A stretch of DNA of 64,000 nt from Klebsiella sp. RHBSTW-00484 (GTDB lineage: Bacteria; Pseudomonadota; Gammaproteobacteria; Enterobacterales; Enterobacteriaceae): positions 2,728,001 through 2,792,000 of the forward strand of contig NZ_CP055481.1 in NCBI RefSeq assembly GCF_013705725.1, read 5' to 3'. The position numbers and the translations under genes are program-made. The notes under the pieces were generated by a model. It made no database searches. It worked only from the letters and a program-made list of their open reading frames with translations, and was not told where the DNA came from. Shown here piece after piece: positions 45,042-55,406 of the stretch; positions within the stretch are counted from its first letter, which is position 1; every line of letters begins with the position of its first letter.

Positions 45042-45476
45042 TTGGAATCGCCACTGGGTTCTGATCTGGCACGTTTGGTACGCGTTTGGCGCGCGCTAAT
45101 CGACCATCGCCTGAAACCTCTGGAGTTAACGCAGACACACTGGGTCACTCTGCATAACATTCATCAGCTGCCGCCTGAACAGTCGCAGATTCAGCTGGCG
45201 AAAGCCATTGGTATCGAACAGCCATCGCTGGTCCGCACGCTTGACCAACTGGAGGAGAAAGGCCTTATTTCTCGCCAGACTTGCGCAAACGATCGGCGGG
45301 CAAAACGTATCAAGCTTACGGAAAAAGCCGAGCCGCTGATCAACGAAATGGAAGAGGTGATCGGCAAAACGCGTGATGAAATTCTGGCAGGTGTTTCCGC
45401 ACAAGAAGTGGAAACGTTGCTCAATTTGATTCGTAAACTTGAACACAATATCCTCGATCTCCAGGCAAAAGACTGA
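45042..45476 (+). CDS. slyA: MarR-family regulator SlyA
   Basis: This 144-residue MarR-type winged-helix regulator counteracts H-NS and controls envelope and virulence genes. Read from the TTG at 45042 the protein starts [12 protein letters not shown], as in E. coli (144 aa). AAGGAG is 6 nt from this TTG, while the ATG at 45036 abuts it. The DNA-binding region includes [29 protein letters not shown] and [11 protein letters not shown] (wing). A SlyA box and a strong terminator flank it. Confidence 0.95.
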   Translation: MESPLGSDLARLVRVWRALIDHRLKPLELTQTHWVTLHNIHQLPPEQSQIQLAKAIGIEQPSLVRTLDQLEEKGLISRQTCANDRRAKRIKLTEKAEPLINEMEEVIGKTRDEILAGVSAQEVETLLNLIRKLEHNILDLQAKD

Positions 45477-45482
45477 CCTTGT

Positions 45483-45514
45483 GAGGCCTTGAGTAGTTCC
45501 AAGGCCTCCTTTTT
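45483..45514 (+). terminator. slyA terminator
   Basis: A gaggccttg / caaggcctc stem is followed by five T residues (45510-45514), 7 bp after the stop. It also faces the end of the diguanylate cyclase gene. Confidence 0.82.
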
Positions 45515-45521
45515 ATTCACA

Positions 45522-46874
45522 TTATTCATGCCAAACGACAACGCGATTTCGGCCGTTATTTTTGGCTTCATACATCGCTTCATCTGCGCGCCGAACGCAC
45601 TCCTCTGCTGAAATGTCAGTGTTCTGCGTGGTGAAAACCCCCATACTGATGGTCATTCTTTCCGGTAGCTCAGCTCGTTCTTCACTGACGGTCAGGCGGA
45701 TACGTTCAGCAATGGTTAGCGCCTCTTTGGCACTCGTATTCACCAGCAGTAAAGCAAACTCCTCGCCGCCGATACGTGCGGCTGCGTCGTGCTGCCGCAC
45801 ACTGTTTTGCAGGACGCTGGCGGCAAACTGAATCACCTTATCCCCTTGTACGTGCCCGTAGTTGTCGTTAATGCGCTTGAAGTGGTCAAGATCGCTGACG
45901 ATAACCGATAATGGCTGTGAGGGGGAAACCTTCGGCAGCAGCCCGTTCAGCGTGTCGTAAAAGTAGCTGCGGTTATACAACCTGGTCAGAGGGTCGCGGA
46001 TGGAGTTTTGGTAAGAGTGAATGTATTTATTGTTTGATTCGCGGTAGAGCATAAAAACGTCACAAAGCAGAACCAGAATCAGAAACAGGGTGCTCAGGGT
46101 TTCAAAGACGCGAGCCTGGTTCCAGGAGTGGTCACTACTACTCGCTGAGGAAAGTAGCATCATTAACGTAAAGATATAGGCGCTACAGAAGAACGCACCG
46201 CTATACCAGAATATATTACGTAGTTGCGTAATACTAATAAGTAAAAGCAGGGTTAATGACCAGATGATAATTAATATCCAGCCAATTCGGCTATGCCACA
46301 GTGGTGTAAAGGTAAAGGTTAAATTATCAATAAAGTCTATATTCAGCCATGGCGAATGGCTGGAGTGAACCCAGGATAGCGTCAGTATTACGCTGATGAA
46401 AAAAATGCAACCGATGAGCACTATACCATGAACTTTCCATGAGTGGACCGTTCTATGACGGAAGTAATATAAAATGGTTGAGGTGGTGAATAATACTGCC
46501 ATCATGACGTTACGAAAAAAATAAAAAATCAGCGCATCGTTTTGATTAACGGCACGCCCCTGACCGCAAAGCAGCCAGTCCGGGTAGCTGCTCAGCGTTC
46601 CCAACATCAACAGGGCCGAGCAGCAGAAAGCGAAGGCGATGGGGGCCAGGTACAATCTTTTTTTATCGCAGAGATATTTCATTGCCATAAAACAGGCAAT
46701 GGTAATATGGAAGCTCATCAATGAAATAGTCAGGACAGGAAACAGCGTGGGCGATGTTGTAGAGATGCGATGAATTAATGAGTTGGCCAGGAAATTAATC
46801 GCAGCAATAGAAATAATACAGGCAAGGACATAAAAAAATACACGATGAGATAAACGCTTCAGATGGAAAGGCAT
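45522..46874 (-). CDS. membrane diguanylate cyclase (GGDEF domain)
   Basis: This cyclic-di-GMP synthase has an N-terminal membrane sensor of about eight helices (to about residue 280) and a C-terminal GGDEF domain. The A-site is RIGGEEF, with RQHD five residues before it, an intact inhibitory I-site (RxxD), so product inhibition is likely. DPLTRLYNR and DHFKRINDNYGH are typical. The start is uncertain: ATG at 46872-46874 gives 450 aa with a positive N-terminus (MPFHLKRLSHR); an in-frame TTG at 46991 would add 39 residues containing a tandem VLSFYVLSFY. I do not recognise the E. coli counterpart. Confidence 0.88.
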   Translation of the reverse strand: MPFHLKRLSHRVFFYVLACIISIAAINFLANSLIHRISTTSPTLFPVLTISLMSFHITIACFMAMKYLCDKKRLYLAPIAFAFCCSALLMLGTLSSYPDWLLCGQGRAVNQNDALIFYFFRNVMMAVLFTTSTILYYFRHRTVHSWKVHGIVLIGCIFFISVILTLSWVHSSHSPWLNIDFIDNLTFTFTPLWHSRIGWILIIIWSLTLLLLISITQLRNIFWYSGAFFCSAYIFTLMMLLSSASSSDHSWNQARVFETLSTLFLILVLLCDVFMLYRESNNKYIHSYQNSIRDPLTRLYNRSYFYDTLNGLLPKVSPSQPLSVIVSDLDHFKRINDNYGHVQGDKVIQFAASVLQNSVRQHDAAARIGGEEFALLLVNTSAKEALTIAERIRLTVSEERAELPERMTISMGVFTTQNTDISAEECVRRADEAMYEAKNNGRNRVVVWHE

Positions 46875-46903
46875 AAGCTGTATCCCGCAATAAAGTGCAA
46901 TGT

Positions 46904-46933
46904 AAAACGACAAAACGTAAAACGACAAAACGT
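46904..46933. repeat. perfect 15-bp tandem duplication at the diguanylate cyclase 5' end
   Basis: aaaacgacaaaacgt occurs twice head to tail (46904-46918, 46919-46933). It lies 29 bp upstream of the likely ATG, or encodes VLSFYVLSFY if the upstream TTG is used. Confidence 0.9.
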
Positions 46934-47106
46934 CGCAAATGGTTAGAACAAAATAACGGGTTGGAGGATTTGATTTATTGAGCGGGCGCAAATAGTAGAA
47001 GGAATATAAGGATAAAATTTAAACGTATTTCCTGTGTTTATGTATTTTGGTTAGTAATGCTTTTTTTGTATAAATATGCGGCCCGGGAGGACCGCATAAG
47101 CACTTT

Positions 47107-47574
47107 TTAGCGCGGGGACACCGTCACCTGACTGCCGCTGCCGGCAATCGCTACGCGCTGACCGACCGAGAACGGGGTGCTGCCCTGTTTCTGTACCACC
47201 ATAATGGTGTTGCCGTCATCTTTGCGAATTTCCAGCTCAACGCCCTGGGTTTTGTTCATCGCACCCTGCACACCCTGGCCTGCAACGCCACCTGCGACCG
47301 CGCCTGCCGCCGTTGCCAGCGAACGACCCGTACCGCCACCGATGGTGTTACCCAGGAAGCCGCCCAATACCGCACCGCCGATTGCACCGATTGCATTGCT
47401 CTCATCACCGCCCTGAATCTGAACTGCGCGGGTGTGCACGATGGTGCCGTAGGTCACGCTTTGGACCTGTTTGGCTTCAGATGCGGAGTAAACGTCACCG
47501 GACAGGCCACTGCTGCTGACACAACCTGCAAGTGTAAAACCAATCATCGAGACAGCCAAAACACGTAAAATCAT
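47107..47574 (-). CDS. slyB: outer-membrane lipoprotein SlyB
   Basis: This 155-residue lipoprotein has signal peptide and lipobox MIGFTLAGC (Cys18 after cleavage). A glycine-zipper domain follows (AIGAIGGAVLGGFLGNTIGGGTG...AGAVAGGVAGQGVQG), which forms two helices in the outer membrane. SlyB is a PhoP-regulated envelope-stress protein that surrounds outer-membrane proteins (known). A PhoP box at 47700 and AGGAGAT before the ATG fit. It is divergent from anmK. A weak hairpin with stem atgcgg/ccgcat lies behind it near 47078. Confidence 0.95.
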   Translation of the reverse strand: MILRVLAVSMIGFTLAGCVSSSGLSGDVYSASEAKQVQSVTYGTIVHTRAVQIQGGDESNAIGAIGGAVLGGFLGNTIGGGTGRSLATAAGAVAGGVAGQGVQGAMNKTQGVELEIRKDDGNTIMVVQKQGSTPFSVGQRVAIAGSGSQVTVSPR

Positions 47575-47699
47575 TTCTGAATCTCCTGTTCACCAAGAAG
47601 CGTTCTATTGAACTTCCTTGTAGCCAATTATATGGCATTTAAGCGTCTGCTGGCATAGCAGATGCGTGGACTATACAAAAAATAATAATCAGAGTCGTC

Positions 47700-47716
47700 T
47701 CAACCTAAACTAAACA
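47700..47716 (-). promoter_or_regulatory. PhoP box upstream of slyB
   Basis: On the minus strand TGTTTA-gttta-GGTTGA gives two hexamers 5 bp apart, close to the PhoP consensus (T/G)GTTTA direct repeat. A TATTAT -10 box lies about 12 bp further downstream, the usual PhoP-dependent promoter layout. Confidence 0.7.
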
Positions 47717-47842
47717 TAAGTTCTTTACGCTAAGGACAATCGCACTGCTTGTATTGTTAAAAAATATTATAGCAGCATAGCATTGCCCCCCCGTTTATGG
47801 TGGAGTGTGGATATACGAGAGTCATGGAATGAAGGAAAGCGT

Positions 47843-48967
47843 ATGAAATCAGGTCGCTTTATCGGCGTAATGTCCGGCACCAGTCTTGATGGTGTTGATG
47901 TTGTTCTCGCAGCAATTAATGAAAACCTGGTCGCTCAGCAGGCCAGCCTGACGTATCCCATCCCCATTGCTATTAAAGAAGAGATTCTGGCTATCTGTCA
48001 GGGACAGCAGTTGACGTTGTCGCAACTGGGTCGGCTTGATACGCGCCTCGGGCGGTTGTTTGCAGATGCGGTTCTGGCGCTGATGCGTCAGGAGAATTTG
48101 CAGGCATCGGAAATCATCGCCATTGGCTGCCACGGTCAGACGGTCTGGCATGAGCCTGGCGGTGATGCGCCGCATACTATGCAAATTGGTGATAATAACC
48201 AGATTGCCGCGCACACCGGGGTGACGGTGGTAGGGGATTTTCGTCGCCGCGATATGGCGCTCGGCGGGCAGGGCGCGCCTCTGGTTCCGGCATTCCACCA
48301 TGCGCTGCTGGCTCATCCGGTAGAGCGACGCATGATTCTCAACATTGGCGGCATCGCCAACCTTTCTTTGCTGGTACCGGGACAACCGGTACGCGGCTAC
48401 GATACAGGCCCTGGCAATATGCTCATGGATGCCTGGATTTGGCGTCAGTGCGGCAAGCCCTATGATAAAGACGCGCAATGGGCCAGCGAGGGTAGAGTTT
48501 TGCTGCCGCTGCTGCAGGACATGTTAAGCGATCCGTGGTTTGCGTTGCCCGCACCGAAGAGTACCGGGCGTGAATACTTTAACTACGGCTGGCTGGCGCA
48601 GCATTTAGCGCGGTATCCGGGACTGCGTGCTCAAGATGTGCAGACTACGCTGACGGAACTGACCGCCGTGAGCATCAGTGAACAGGTGCTGCTCAGCGGC
48701 GGTTGTGAGCGTCTGTTGGTATGCGGTGGCGGAGCGCGTAACCCGCTGTTGATGGCGCGTCTGGCGGCGCTGCTGCCGGGAACCGAAGTGTCGACCACCG
48801 ATGAGGCGGGGATCAGCGGCGATGATATGGAGGCATTAGCTTTCGCGTGGCTGGCATGGCGCACCCTCGCCGGATTACCGGGAAACCTGCCTTCCGTCAC
48901 CGGTGCTTCGCAAGCCTCTGTGCTGGGAGCTATTTTTCCGGCAAATCCACCGCAGAATCGGAGTTAA
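47843..48967 (+). CDS. anmK: anhydro-N-acetylmuramic acid kinase
   Basis: This 374-residue sugar kinase, E. coli form 369 aa, phosphorylates and opens 1,6-anhydroMurNAc during cell-wall recycling. The ATP-binding N-terminus [39 protein letters not shown] and PGNMLMDAW and the late [11 protein letters not shown] fit the ASKHA fold. GAAGGAAAGC lies 3-9 nt before the ATG at 47843, supporting it over the GTG/ATG upstream. It is divergent from slyB. Confidence 0.97.
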   Translation: MKSGRFIGVMSGTSLDGVDVVLAAINENLVAQQASLTYPIPIAIKEEILAICQGQQLTLSQLGRLDTRLGRLFADAVLALMRQENLQASEIIAIGCHGQTVWHEPGGDAPHTMQIGDNNQIAAHTGVTVVGDFRRRDMALGGQGAPLVPAFHHALLAHPVERRMILNIGGIANLSLLVPGQPVRGYDTGPGNMLMDAWIWRQCGKPYDKDAQWASEGRVLLPLLQDMLSDPWFALPAPKSTGREYFNYGWLAQHLARYPGLRAQDVQTTLTELTAVSISEQVLLSGGCERLLVCGGGARNPLLMARLAALLPGTEVSTTDEAGISGDDMEALAFAWLAWRTLAGLPGNLPSVTGASQASVLGAIFPANPPQNRS

Positions 48968-49059
48968 CTGAAATCACCCGCCGGTATTTATTTGTAAACT
49001 GGATATCGTTGAAGGAGGGCGTAATGCTCTCCTGGACCGGGAAAGTCGAAGGCAAACTG

Positions 49060-49383
49060 ATGAAAAAAATTCTTATCCTTGCTGTACCTTTTATGCTCGC
49101 GGGCTGTAGCTACTACAACCAGTTTGTCGAGCGGATGAATACAGACACGCTGGAGTATCAATGTGACCAGAAGCCGTTGACCGTCCATCTGAATAACACC
49201 CGCCAGCAGGTCAGCTTTATTTACGATAACCAGCAGCTGAATTTGCCGCAGGGGTTATCAGCATCCGGCGCTCGCTATACCGATGGCGTTTACGTTTTCT
49301 GGTCTAAAGGCGATAGCGCAACCGTCTATAAACGCGACAGCGTTGTGCTGGAAAACTGCCAGCTACAGGCCGCCAAACGTTGA
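49060..49383 (+). CDS. mliC: lipoprotein inhibitor of C-type lysozyme MliC
   Basis: This 107-residue lipoprotein has [16 protein letters not shown] as lipobox, and a small beta-barrel domain with [16 protein letters not shown] and [26 protein letters not shown], near-identical to E. coli MliC. It inhibits C-type lysozyme at the outer membrane. An alternative start at 49024 has a stronger AAGGAGG site and would add 12 residues; the lipobox distance favours 49060. It lies 92 bp after anmK in the same direction, as in E. coli. Confidence 0.93.
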   Translation: MKKILILAVPFMLAGCSYYNQFVERMNTDTLEYQCDQKPLTVHLNNTRQQVSFIYDNQQLNLPQGLSASGARYTDGVYVFWSKGDSATVYKRDSVVLENCQLQAAKR

Positions 49384-49440
49384 GATTTCAGTCCTGGGGG
49401 CGCACAATGAAGCCACCCTTTGACTACTTTCTCAATTGCC

Positions 49441-50097
49441 ATGTCTGATAACGACGAATTGCAGCAAATCGCGCATCTGCGCCGTGAGTATATCCGTGGT
49501 GGCCTGCGTCGCCACGACCTTCCCGCCGAACCTTTGGCGCTATTTGAACGTTGGTTGCGTCAGGCTTGTGACGCGAAACTTGCCGATCCTACGGCAATGG
49601 TTGTCGCGACCGTTGATGAAAACTTGCAGCCTTACCAGCGCATCGTTTTGCTGAAGCATTACGATGAGCGAGGTCTGGTGTTCTACACCAACCTTGGCAG
49701 CCGCAAAGCGCACCAGATTGAAAAAAATCCCCGTATCAGCCTGCTTTTTCCATGGCACATGCTGGAGCGCCAGGTGATGGTTATTGGCAAAGCTGAGCGT
49801 CTCTCGACGCTGGAAGTAGTGAAGTATTTCCACAGCCGGCCACGCGATAGCCAGATTGGTGCTTGGGTGTCACAGCAATCCAGCCGCATTTCGGCTCGCG
49901 GTATCCTCGAGAGCAAATTCCTTGAACTGAAGCAAAAGTTCCAGCAGGGCGAAGTGCCGTTGCCGAGCTTCTGGGGTGGATTCCGCGTCAGCATTGAGCA
50001 GATGGAGTTCTGGCAGGGCGGTGAGCATCGCCTGCACGACCGTTTTCTTTACCAACGACAAAACAGCAGCTGGCAAATCGACCGCCTGGCGCCATAA
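49441..50097 (+). CDS. pdxH: pyridoxine/pyridoxamine 5'-phosphate oxidase
   Basis: This 218-residue FMN enzyme has the same length as E. coli PdxH and makes pyridoxal 5'-phosphate, the last step of vitamin B6 synthesis and salvage. [26 protein letters not shown], the [17 protein letters not shown]/substrate region, [14 protein letters not shown] and the C-terminal WQIDRLAP are highly conserved. The start at 49441 (MSDNDEL) is the E. coli start. It lies 57 bp after mliC. Confidence 0.97.
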   Translation: MSDNDELQQIAHLRREYIRGGLRRHDLPAEPLALFERWLRQACDAKLADPTAMVVATVDENLQPYQRIVLLKHYDERGLVFYTNLGSRKAHQIEKNPRISLLFPWHMLERQVMVIGKAERLSTLEVVKYFHSRPRDSQIGAWVSQQSSRISARGILESKFLELKQKFQQGEVPLPSFWGGFRVSIEQMEFWQGGEHRLHDRFLYQRQNSSWQIDRLAP

Positions 50098-50151
50098 AGG
50101 ACGCAAAATGTTGTGTTAAGCGCTGGTGCAACGTGGCCCGGCGCTTTATTC

Positions 50152-50278
50152 TATACGCTTCATTTTTCAAGCCGCATCTTTGTTAGCTGCGCCTGCTCAC
50201 CCCAGTCACTTACCTGAGTAAGCTCCCGGGGCTTCACATGCTTGCCGCCGCGATGCAGCTTGAACAATTTTGCGTAGA
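50152..50278. repeat. ERIC element between pdxH and tyrS
   Basis: This copy is about 127 bp with the core ctcaccccagtcacttacct and gtaagctcccggggcttcac, which are the ERIC2 and ERIC1R primer regions. Ends are tatacgcttcat and gcgtaga. It lies 54 bp after pdxH and 70 bp before tyrS, inside the tyrS leader region. Confidence 0.85.
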
Positions 50279-50348
50279 TGTTTTTTTTCGCGTCTGGCGA
50301 AAAGTCGTGTACCGGCAAAGGTGCAGTCGTTTATAGATGGAGAATTTG

Positions 50349-51623
50349 ATGGCAAGCAGTAACTTGATTAAACAATTGCAAGAGCGGGGGCTGGTAGCCC
50401 AGGTGACGGACGAGGAAGCGTTAGCAGAGCGACTGGCGCAAGGCCCGATCGCGCTCTATTGCGGCTTCGACCCAACCGCCGACAGCTTGCACTTGGGGCA
50501 TCTTGTTCCATTGTTATGCCTGAAACGCTTTCAGCAGGCGGGCCACAAGCCTGTTGCGCTGGTTGGTGGTGCAACGGGTCTGATTGGCGACCCGAGCTTT
50601 AAAGCCGCCGAGCGTAAACTGAACACCGCAGACACCGTGCAGGAGTGGGTCGATAAAATCCGCAAACAGGTCGCACCTTTCCTCGACTTTGATTGTGGCG
50701 ATAACTCTGCCATTGCCGCGAATAACTACGACTGGTTTGGCGGCATGAATGTGCTGACTTTCTTGCGTGATATCGGTAAGCACTTCTCTGTTAATCAGAT
50801 GATCAACAAAGAAGCAGTCAAGCAGCGTCTGAATCGTGACGATCAGGGTATCTCTTTTACCGAGTTCTCCTACAACCTGTTGCAGGGTTATGACTTTGCC
50901 TGCCTGAACGAGTTGCACGGCGTGGCGCTGCAGATCGGCGGTTCCGACCAGTGGGGTAACATTACCTCTGGTATCGACTTGACCCGCCGTCTGCACCAGA
51001 ACCAGGTATTCGGTCTGACCGTTCCGCTGATCACCAAAGCTGACGGCACTAAATTTGGTAAAACCGAAGGCGGTGCAGTATGGCTGGATCCGAAGAAAAC
51101 CAGTCCGTACAAGTTCTACCAGTTCTGGATCAACACTGCGGATGCAGACGTTTATCGCTTCCTGAAGTTCTTCACCTTTATGGACATTGCCGAGATCAAT
51201 GCCCTCGAAGAAGAAGACAAAAATAGCGGTAAAGCACCTCGTGCCCAGTATGTGCTGGCTGAGCTTGTCACGCGTCTGGTTCACGGTGAAGAAGGTCTGG
51301 TGGCGGCAAAACGCATCACTGAAAGCCTGTTCAACGGTAATCTGAGCGACCTGAGCGAAGCTGATTTCGAACAGCTGGCGCAGGATGGCGTGCCGATGAT
51401 CGAAATGGAAAAAGGTGCCGACCTGATGCAGGCGCTGGTGGATTCTGACCTGCAGCCGTCTCGTGGTCAGGCGCGTAAAACCATCGCCTCTAATGCGGTA
51501 ACCATCAACGGTGAAAAACAGTCTGACCCGGAATATTTCTTCCAGGACAGTGATATTTTGTTTGGTCGCTACACCTTGCTGCGCCGCGGTAAGAAAAATT
51601 ACTGTCTGGTCTGCTGGAAGTAA
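50349..51623 (+). CDS. tyrS: tyrosyl-tRNA synthetase
   Basis: This 424-residue class I aminoacyl-tRNA synthetase has the same length as E. coli TyrS. The HIGH-like motif is in [12 protein letters not shown], the KMSKS-like loop is [10 protein letters not shown], and the tyrosine pocket is QGYDFACLN and [12 protein letters not shown]-terminal S4 domain ([21 protein letters not shown]) binds tRNA. The start at 50349 (MASSN) agrees with E. coli. A strong terminator follows; pdxY lies behind it. Confidence 0.98.
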   Translation: MASSNLIKQLQERGLVAQVTDEEALAERLAQGPIALYCGFDPTADSLHLGHLVPLLCLKRFQQAGHKPVALVGGATGLIGDPSFKAAERKLNTADTVQEWVDKIRKQVAPFLDFDCGDNSAIAANNYDWFGGMNVLTFLRDIGKHFSVNQMINKEAVKQRLNRDDQGISFTEFSYNLLQGYDFACLNELHGVALQIGGSDQWGNITSGIDLTRRLHQNQVFGLTVPLITKADGTKFGKTEGGAVWLDPKKTSPYKFYQFWINTADADVYRFLKFFTFMDIAEINALEEEDKNSGKAPRAQYVLAELVTRLVHGEEGLVAAKRITESLFNGNLSDLSEADFEQLAQDGVPMIEMEKGADLMQALVDSDLQPSRGQARKTIASNAVTINGEKQSDPEYFFQDSDILFGRYTLLRRGKKNYCLVCWK

Positions 51624-51635
51624 TTGCGTAAAGGC

Positions 51636-51667
51636 AGGGGCGTGGGAAACCACGCCCCTTATTTTTT
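51636..51667 (+). terminator. tyrS terminator
   Basis: An aggggcgtgg / ccacgcccct stem with a 4-nt loop is followed by tattttttg. It ends 18 bp before the pdxY start, so pdxY depends on read-through or its own promoter. Confidence 0.85.
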
Positions 51668-51684
51668 GCTGTCAGGTAATCAAG

Positions 51685-52545
51685 ATGAAGAATATCCTCG
51701 CCATCCAGTCTCACGTTGTGTTTGGCCATGCCGGTAATAGCGCCGCTGAATTTCCGATGCGTCGTCTTGGCGTTAACGTCTGGCCGCTTAATACCGTCCA
51801 ATTCTCCAACCATACTCAGTACGGAAAATGGACCGGATGCGTGATGCCGCCAGCGCACCTAACGGAAATTGTTCAGGGTATCGCCGATATTAACCAACTG
51901 CAGCGCTGTGATGCTGTGCTGAGCGGTTATCTGGGGTCTGCCGAACAGGGCGAGCACATTCTCGGTATTGTGCGCCAGGTCAAAGCCGCCAATCCGGCAG
52001 CAAAGTATTTTTGCGACCCGGTCATGGGACATCCTGAAAAGGGTTGTATCGTAGCTCCTGGCGTAGCGGAGTTTCACGTGCGTTATGCGCTACCGGCGAG
52101 CGATATTATTGCGCCAAATCTGGTTGAACTGGAGATCCTTTGCGGGCATCCAGTGGCTAACGTCAGCGAAGCGGTTGCTGCCACGCGCGAGCTGATTGTT
52201 CAGGGGCCGGAAGTGGTGCTGGTCAAGCATCTCTCGCGTGCTGGTTTGAGCATGGATCGTTTTGAAATGCTGCTGGTCACTGCAGATGAAGCCTGGCACA
52301 TCAGCCGTCCGTTGGTGGATTTTGGCATGCGTCAGCCGGTGGGTGTAGGCGATGTCACCAGCGGTTTGCTGCTGGTTAAACTGCTGCAAGGGGCTAATCT
52401 GCGCGATGCGCTGGAGCATGTTACCGCGGCAGTCTATGAAATCATGCTGGCGACAAAAAATATGCAGGAGTATGAGCTTCAGGTGGTGGCGGCGCAGGAT
52501 CGTATCGCTCAGCCGGAGCATTACTTTAGCGCCACGCAGCTTTAA
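51685..52545 (+). CDS. pdxY: pyridoxal kinase PdxY
   Basis: This 286-residue ribokinase-like enzyme phosphorylates pyridoxal in B6 salvage. [29 protein letters not shown] begins the fold; FCDPVMG and [16 protein letters not shown] carry the catalytic Asp and anion hole; PNLVELEIL is near the ATP site. It is one residue shorter than E. coli PdxY. It follows the tyrS terminator closely. A convergent hairpin separates it from gstA. Confidence 0.97.
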   Translation: MKNILAIQSHVVFGHAGNSAAEFPMRRLGVNVWPLNTVQFSNHTQYGKWTGCVMPPAHLTEIVQGIADINQLQRCDAVLSGYLGSAEQGEHILGIVRQVKAANPAAKYFCDPVMGHPEKGCIVAPGVAEFHVRYALPASDIIAPNLVELEILCGHPVANVSEAVAATRELIVQGPEVVLVKHLSRAGLSMDRFEMLLVTADEAWHISRPLVDFGMRQPVGVGDVTSGLLLVKLLQGANLRDALEHVTAAVYEIMLATKNMQEYELQVVAAQDRIAQPEHYFSATQL

Positions 52546-52555
52546 GCGTGAAGAG

Positions 52556-52579
52556 CTTGCCCGACGAGCGTCGGGCAAG
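52556..52579. terminator. bidirectional hairpin between pdxY and gstA
   Basis: A perfect 10-bp stem (cttgcccgac / gtcgggcaag) with a 4-nt loop is followed by tatttgcc. Confidence 0.72.
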
Positions 52580-52587
52580 TATTTGCC

Positions 52588-53193
52588 TTACTTCAGGCCT
52601 TCGGCTTCCAGCGCCGCGGCGACGGCAGGGCGCGCGGCAACATGCTTCATCCAGGCCGAAATGTTGCTATAACCTTCCATATCCAGCTTCACGGCATACG
52701 CCCAGCGAAGCACGGTGAACAGATAGCCGTCGGCGATGCTGAAACGGTGCCCGTTAAGCCACTCTTTATCCTGCAGGTACTCATCAACATACTGCATTTT
52801 TTTATCTAGCTGCGCGCGGGCGATGGGTTTGAAATCCTCCGGCGTATCCGGGCGGAATAGCGGGGTAAAGCCCTTATGCAGCTCTGTCGCCACGTAGTTT
52901 AACCATTCCAGCGTCTGATAACGGGCAATGGAACCCACCGGGGCCAGTAGCTGGCGGTCAGGCACGCGATCCGCGATATATTGCATGATAGCCACGCCTT
53001 CAGTCAGCAGCACATCATCATCCAGCAGCAGCGCCGGAACCTGCCCCTTAGGGTTGATCTGCAGATAATCATCCCCGTTTTCGAGGCGTTTTTTCATGAC
53101 GTCAACGCCCTGCAAGGTGAAATCCAGCCCGCTTTCGCGCAGCGCGATATGCGAAGCAAGAGAACAAGCGCCGGACTTGTAGAACAGTTTCAT
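52588..53193 (-). CDS. gstA: glutathione S-transferase
   Basis: This 201-residue beta-class GST has the same length as E. coli GstA. Cys10 ([10 protein letters not shown]), which forms a mixed disulfide with glutathione, and the thioredoxin-like N-domain ([26 protein letters not shown]) are visible; the C-domain is helical ([17 protein letters not shown]). It detoxifies electrophiles and peroxides. It lies between pdxY and dtpA as in E. coli, in the opposite direction to pdxY. Confidence 0.96.
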   Translation of the reverse strand: MKLFYKSGACSLASHIALRESGLDFTLQGVDVMKKRLENGDDYLQINPKGQVPALLLDDDVLLTEGVAIMQYIADRVPDRQLLAPVGSIARYQTLEWLNYVATELHKGFTPLFRPDTPEDFKPIARAQLDKKMQYVDEYLQDKEWLNGHRFSIADGYLFTVLRWAYAVKLDMEGYSNISAWMKHVAARPAVAAALEAEGLK

Positions 53194-53249
53194 CGATAAC
53201 TCCTCGTGGCTACGGTTTTCTGTATGTTAGTCCGCCCAGGGATAAAAAA

Positions 53250-53276
53250 AAACCGCTAACAGCGCGTTAGCGGTTT
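53250..53276 (-). terminator. dtpA terminator
   Basis: An aaaccgctaac / gttagcggttt stem 26 bp past the dtpA stop has a run of eight T residues on the minus strand directly after it. Confidence 0.85.
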
Positions 53277-53301
53277 AAATTTACTGGTTTTCCCGGAGCG
53301 C

Positions 53302-54807
53302 TTAAGCGGTAGCGGTATCGCTAGCTTTCGCAGTTTTATCGTCATCCAGGGTCATGCGGTTCAGCTTCGGTGCCGTCAGCAGCATCAGGATAGCGATAAC
53401 GCCGGTTGCTACACCAATATGCAGGAACACGCGACCGTACACTTCCAGTGACATCAGCGGGTCAGTCACGTTTTCTGGTACTGCCATCATATTCGCGACA
53501 TAGCCGCCGATGAGGTTAGCGCCAGCGGTTGTCAGGAACCAACTACCCATGATGAAGCCCATCAGACGCTGTGGAACCAGCTGTGCAACCATGGCCAGGC
53601 CGAGACCGGAAATCATCAGTTCACCAATACTCTGCAGGCCGTAGCTGATAACCAGCCAGCTGACGTTAACGATACCAGCATCGCTGGCGAACTTAGCGCC
53701 CAGCGGCAGCACGAGGAACGCGCCAGAGCACAGAACCATACCAATAGCGAACTTCATCGGCATCGGTAAGGTATCGCCCATTTTGTTATAAATAGCGGCC
53801 AGAATCGGACTACCGATAATGATCCAGAATGGGTTCAGCGCCTGATACTGTTCAGGCTCGAACGCGATGCCCAGCAGCGAGTGTTCAACGTTACGAATCG
53901 CAAAGAAGTTCAGAGAAGTTGGCATCTGGCTATACAGGACGAAGAAGATAATTGCCTGCAGCATCAGAATGAATGCCACCACCATTTTACGCCGCGCGGC
54001 GCCCTGCATTGCAAAGGCTTCTTTAGCGAAGATAAAGATGATACCCAGAGCGACGACGCCCAGCGCCATACGTGCAATACCCTGGTTGTGCAGCAGCCAG
54101 GTGGCGATCGCTACCAGAACCACTACACCGACGATAGTCGCCAGCAGTTTGCCGACATTTACCGGTTCGAAGTCAGGTTTAGAGCCGTACTGTTTCACCC
54201 AACGCTGGCAGAAAGCAAAGTTGATGATGGTGATCACCAGGCCTACGAAGCTCAGCGCAAACGCCACGCTCCAGCCAAATTTTGCCGCCAGCCATGGCGT
54301 GGCCAGCATAGAGAAGAAGGAGCCGATATTGACGGACATATAGTACATGGTAAATGCACCGTCCAGACGCGGGTCGTTCTTGTCATAGCAGGTAGAGAGC
54401 AGGGAGGACGGGTTGGCTTTAAACAGGCCGTTACCGACGGCGATAGTCGCCATACCCATATAAACGATAGAAGCATCGTGCCCGGACCAGGCGACGAGAG
54501 CGTAACCGATAGCCAGAACGATGGCACCGAGCATAATGACGCGTTTAGTGCCCAGTACTTTGTCGCCCAACCAGCCGCCGATAGCCACCAGACCGTATAC
54601 CAGGGCGCTAAAGGAGGAGAACAGAGTGATAGAGTCCGCTTCTGACATACCCAGCTGTTTTACCAGGTAAACGGCCATGATCCCTTGCAGGCCGTAGAAA
54701 CCAAAACGCTCCCATAACTCAATAGAGAAGATGAGATAGAACGCGCGTGGTTGTTTGAAAGCGTTCAAACTCACGCCTTCTGTTGGTTTATTGTTTGCAG
54801 TAGACAC
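53302..54807 (-). CDS. dtpA: dipeptide/tripeptide proton symporter DtpA
   Basis: This 501-residue POT-family transporter has the GTG start at 54805-54807 (protein [20 protein letters not shown]), matching E. coli DtpA (500 aa). The [10 protein letters not shown] signature (ExxERFxYY) in helix 1, fourteen membrane segments and the [13 protein letters not shown] block are present. It imports di- and tripeptides. AGAGGT lies 4-9 nt before the start. The long upstream region carries a CRP-like site at 55229. Confidence 0.97.
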   Translation of the reverse strand: MSTANNKPTEGVSLNAFKQPRAFYLIFSIELWERFGFYGLQGIMAVYLVKQLGMSEADSITLFSSFSALVYGLVAIGGWLGDKVLGTKRVIMLGAIVLAIGYALVAWSGHDASIVYMGMATIAVGNGLFKANPSSLLSTCYDKNDPRLDGAFTMYYMSVNIGSFFSMLATPWLAAKFGWSVAFALSFVGLVITIINFAFCQRWVKQYGSKPDFEPVNVGKLLATIVGVVVLVAIATWLLHNQGIARMALGVVALGIIFIFAKEAFAMQGAARRKMVVAFILMLQAIIFFVLYSQMPTSLNFFAIRNVEHSLLGIAFEPEQYQALNPFWIIIGSPILAAIYNKMGDTLPMPMKFAIGMVLCSGAFLVLPLGAKFASDAGIVNVSWLVISYGLQSIGELMISGLGLAMVAQLVPQRLMGFIMGSWFLTTAGANLIGGYVANMMAVPENVTDPLMSLEVYGRVFLHIGVATGVIAILMLLTAPKLNRMTLDDDKTAKASDTATA

Positions 54808-55228
54808 AAATACCTCTTTTTTTACATCCCATATTAACGGGGGGTGTTCGGGGCGCAATCTTAGAAGACCGCCGCCTTTATAGTTATTCTGGAGGGAAAA
54901 CGGCAGGTAATGTTCACTATCCTGCCCCTTCAGGCAATAGCTTTGCAATAATCTGTTACACATATCCTGTGCGTTATAATACACCGCCTATTCAAATGTT
55001 ATGCAGAGTTAAATTTCATCGTTTGACCAATGAAAGCGTTTTTATCTGCTGGGATCCGAAATTTATCGCATAATGGCAATATGTTCTGCTGTTAACGCTT
55101 GCATCCAGTCATATAGCCCATAATCCTAAAAATTGATGGGGTATTGTGTTGGTATTTAAGGTGAGGGTATTTGAATAAGCAGATTTACGTATTAATACAT
55201 TAACAGTAAATTAACAAAAACATTGATA

Positions 55229-55244
55229 AGTGACCTGGATCACA
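55229..55244. promoter_or_regulatory. candidate CRP site upstream of dtpA
   Basis: AGTGA-cctgga-TCACA matches 9 of 10 conserved CRP positions. It lies about 420 bp before the dtpA start, so the regulated promoter, if any, must be close to it. Confidence 0.5.
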
Positions 55245-55366
55245 AATGTATAGAAATTTTGACTCTGAAAAAAATGAATAACCTGGCTGGTGGTTATATC
55301 GCCGAATAATCAGCCAGTACATAGGCGAAACTATGGCGTTAATGACGGGGAAATAAGTGATTAAAC

Positions 55367-55398
55367 AGGGTCATAACCACAGGTTGGGTTATGGCCCT
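55367..55398 (-). terminator. hairpin after nth (end of the rsx-nth operon)
   Basis: agggtcataacc pairs with ggttatggccct (one mismatch) around an 8-nt loop, 8 bp past the nth stop codon. gtttaatc follows on the minus strand. Confidence 0.65.
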
Positions 55399-55406
55399 GA
55401 ATTTTG

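Larger units (their letters stand above)
54808..55406. other. long intergenic region between nth and dtpA
   Basis: These 599 bp contain no gene I can support. They hold the hairpin after nth (55367), a CRP-like site (55229) and, near dtpA, a long G/C-poor leader. The minus-strand TATTAT at about 54975-54980 is a possible -10 box, but the matching -35 box is weak. The region must hold the dtpA promoter. Confidence 0.5.

Noticed and set aside
50514..51653. A 379-codon open frame antisense to tyrS
   Set aside because: It is wholly opposite tyrS, which is unmistakable; long antisense frames are common opposite highly biased codons.
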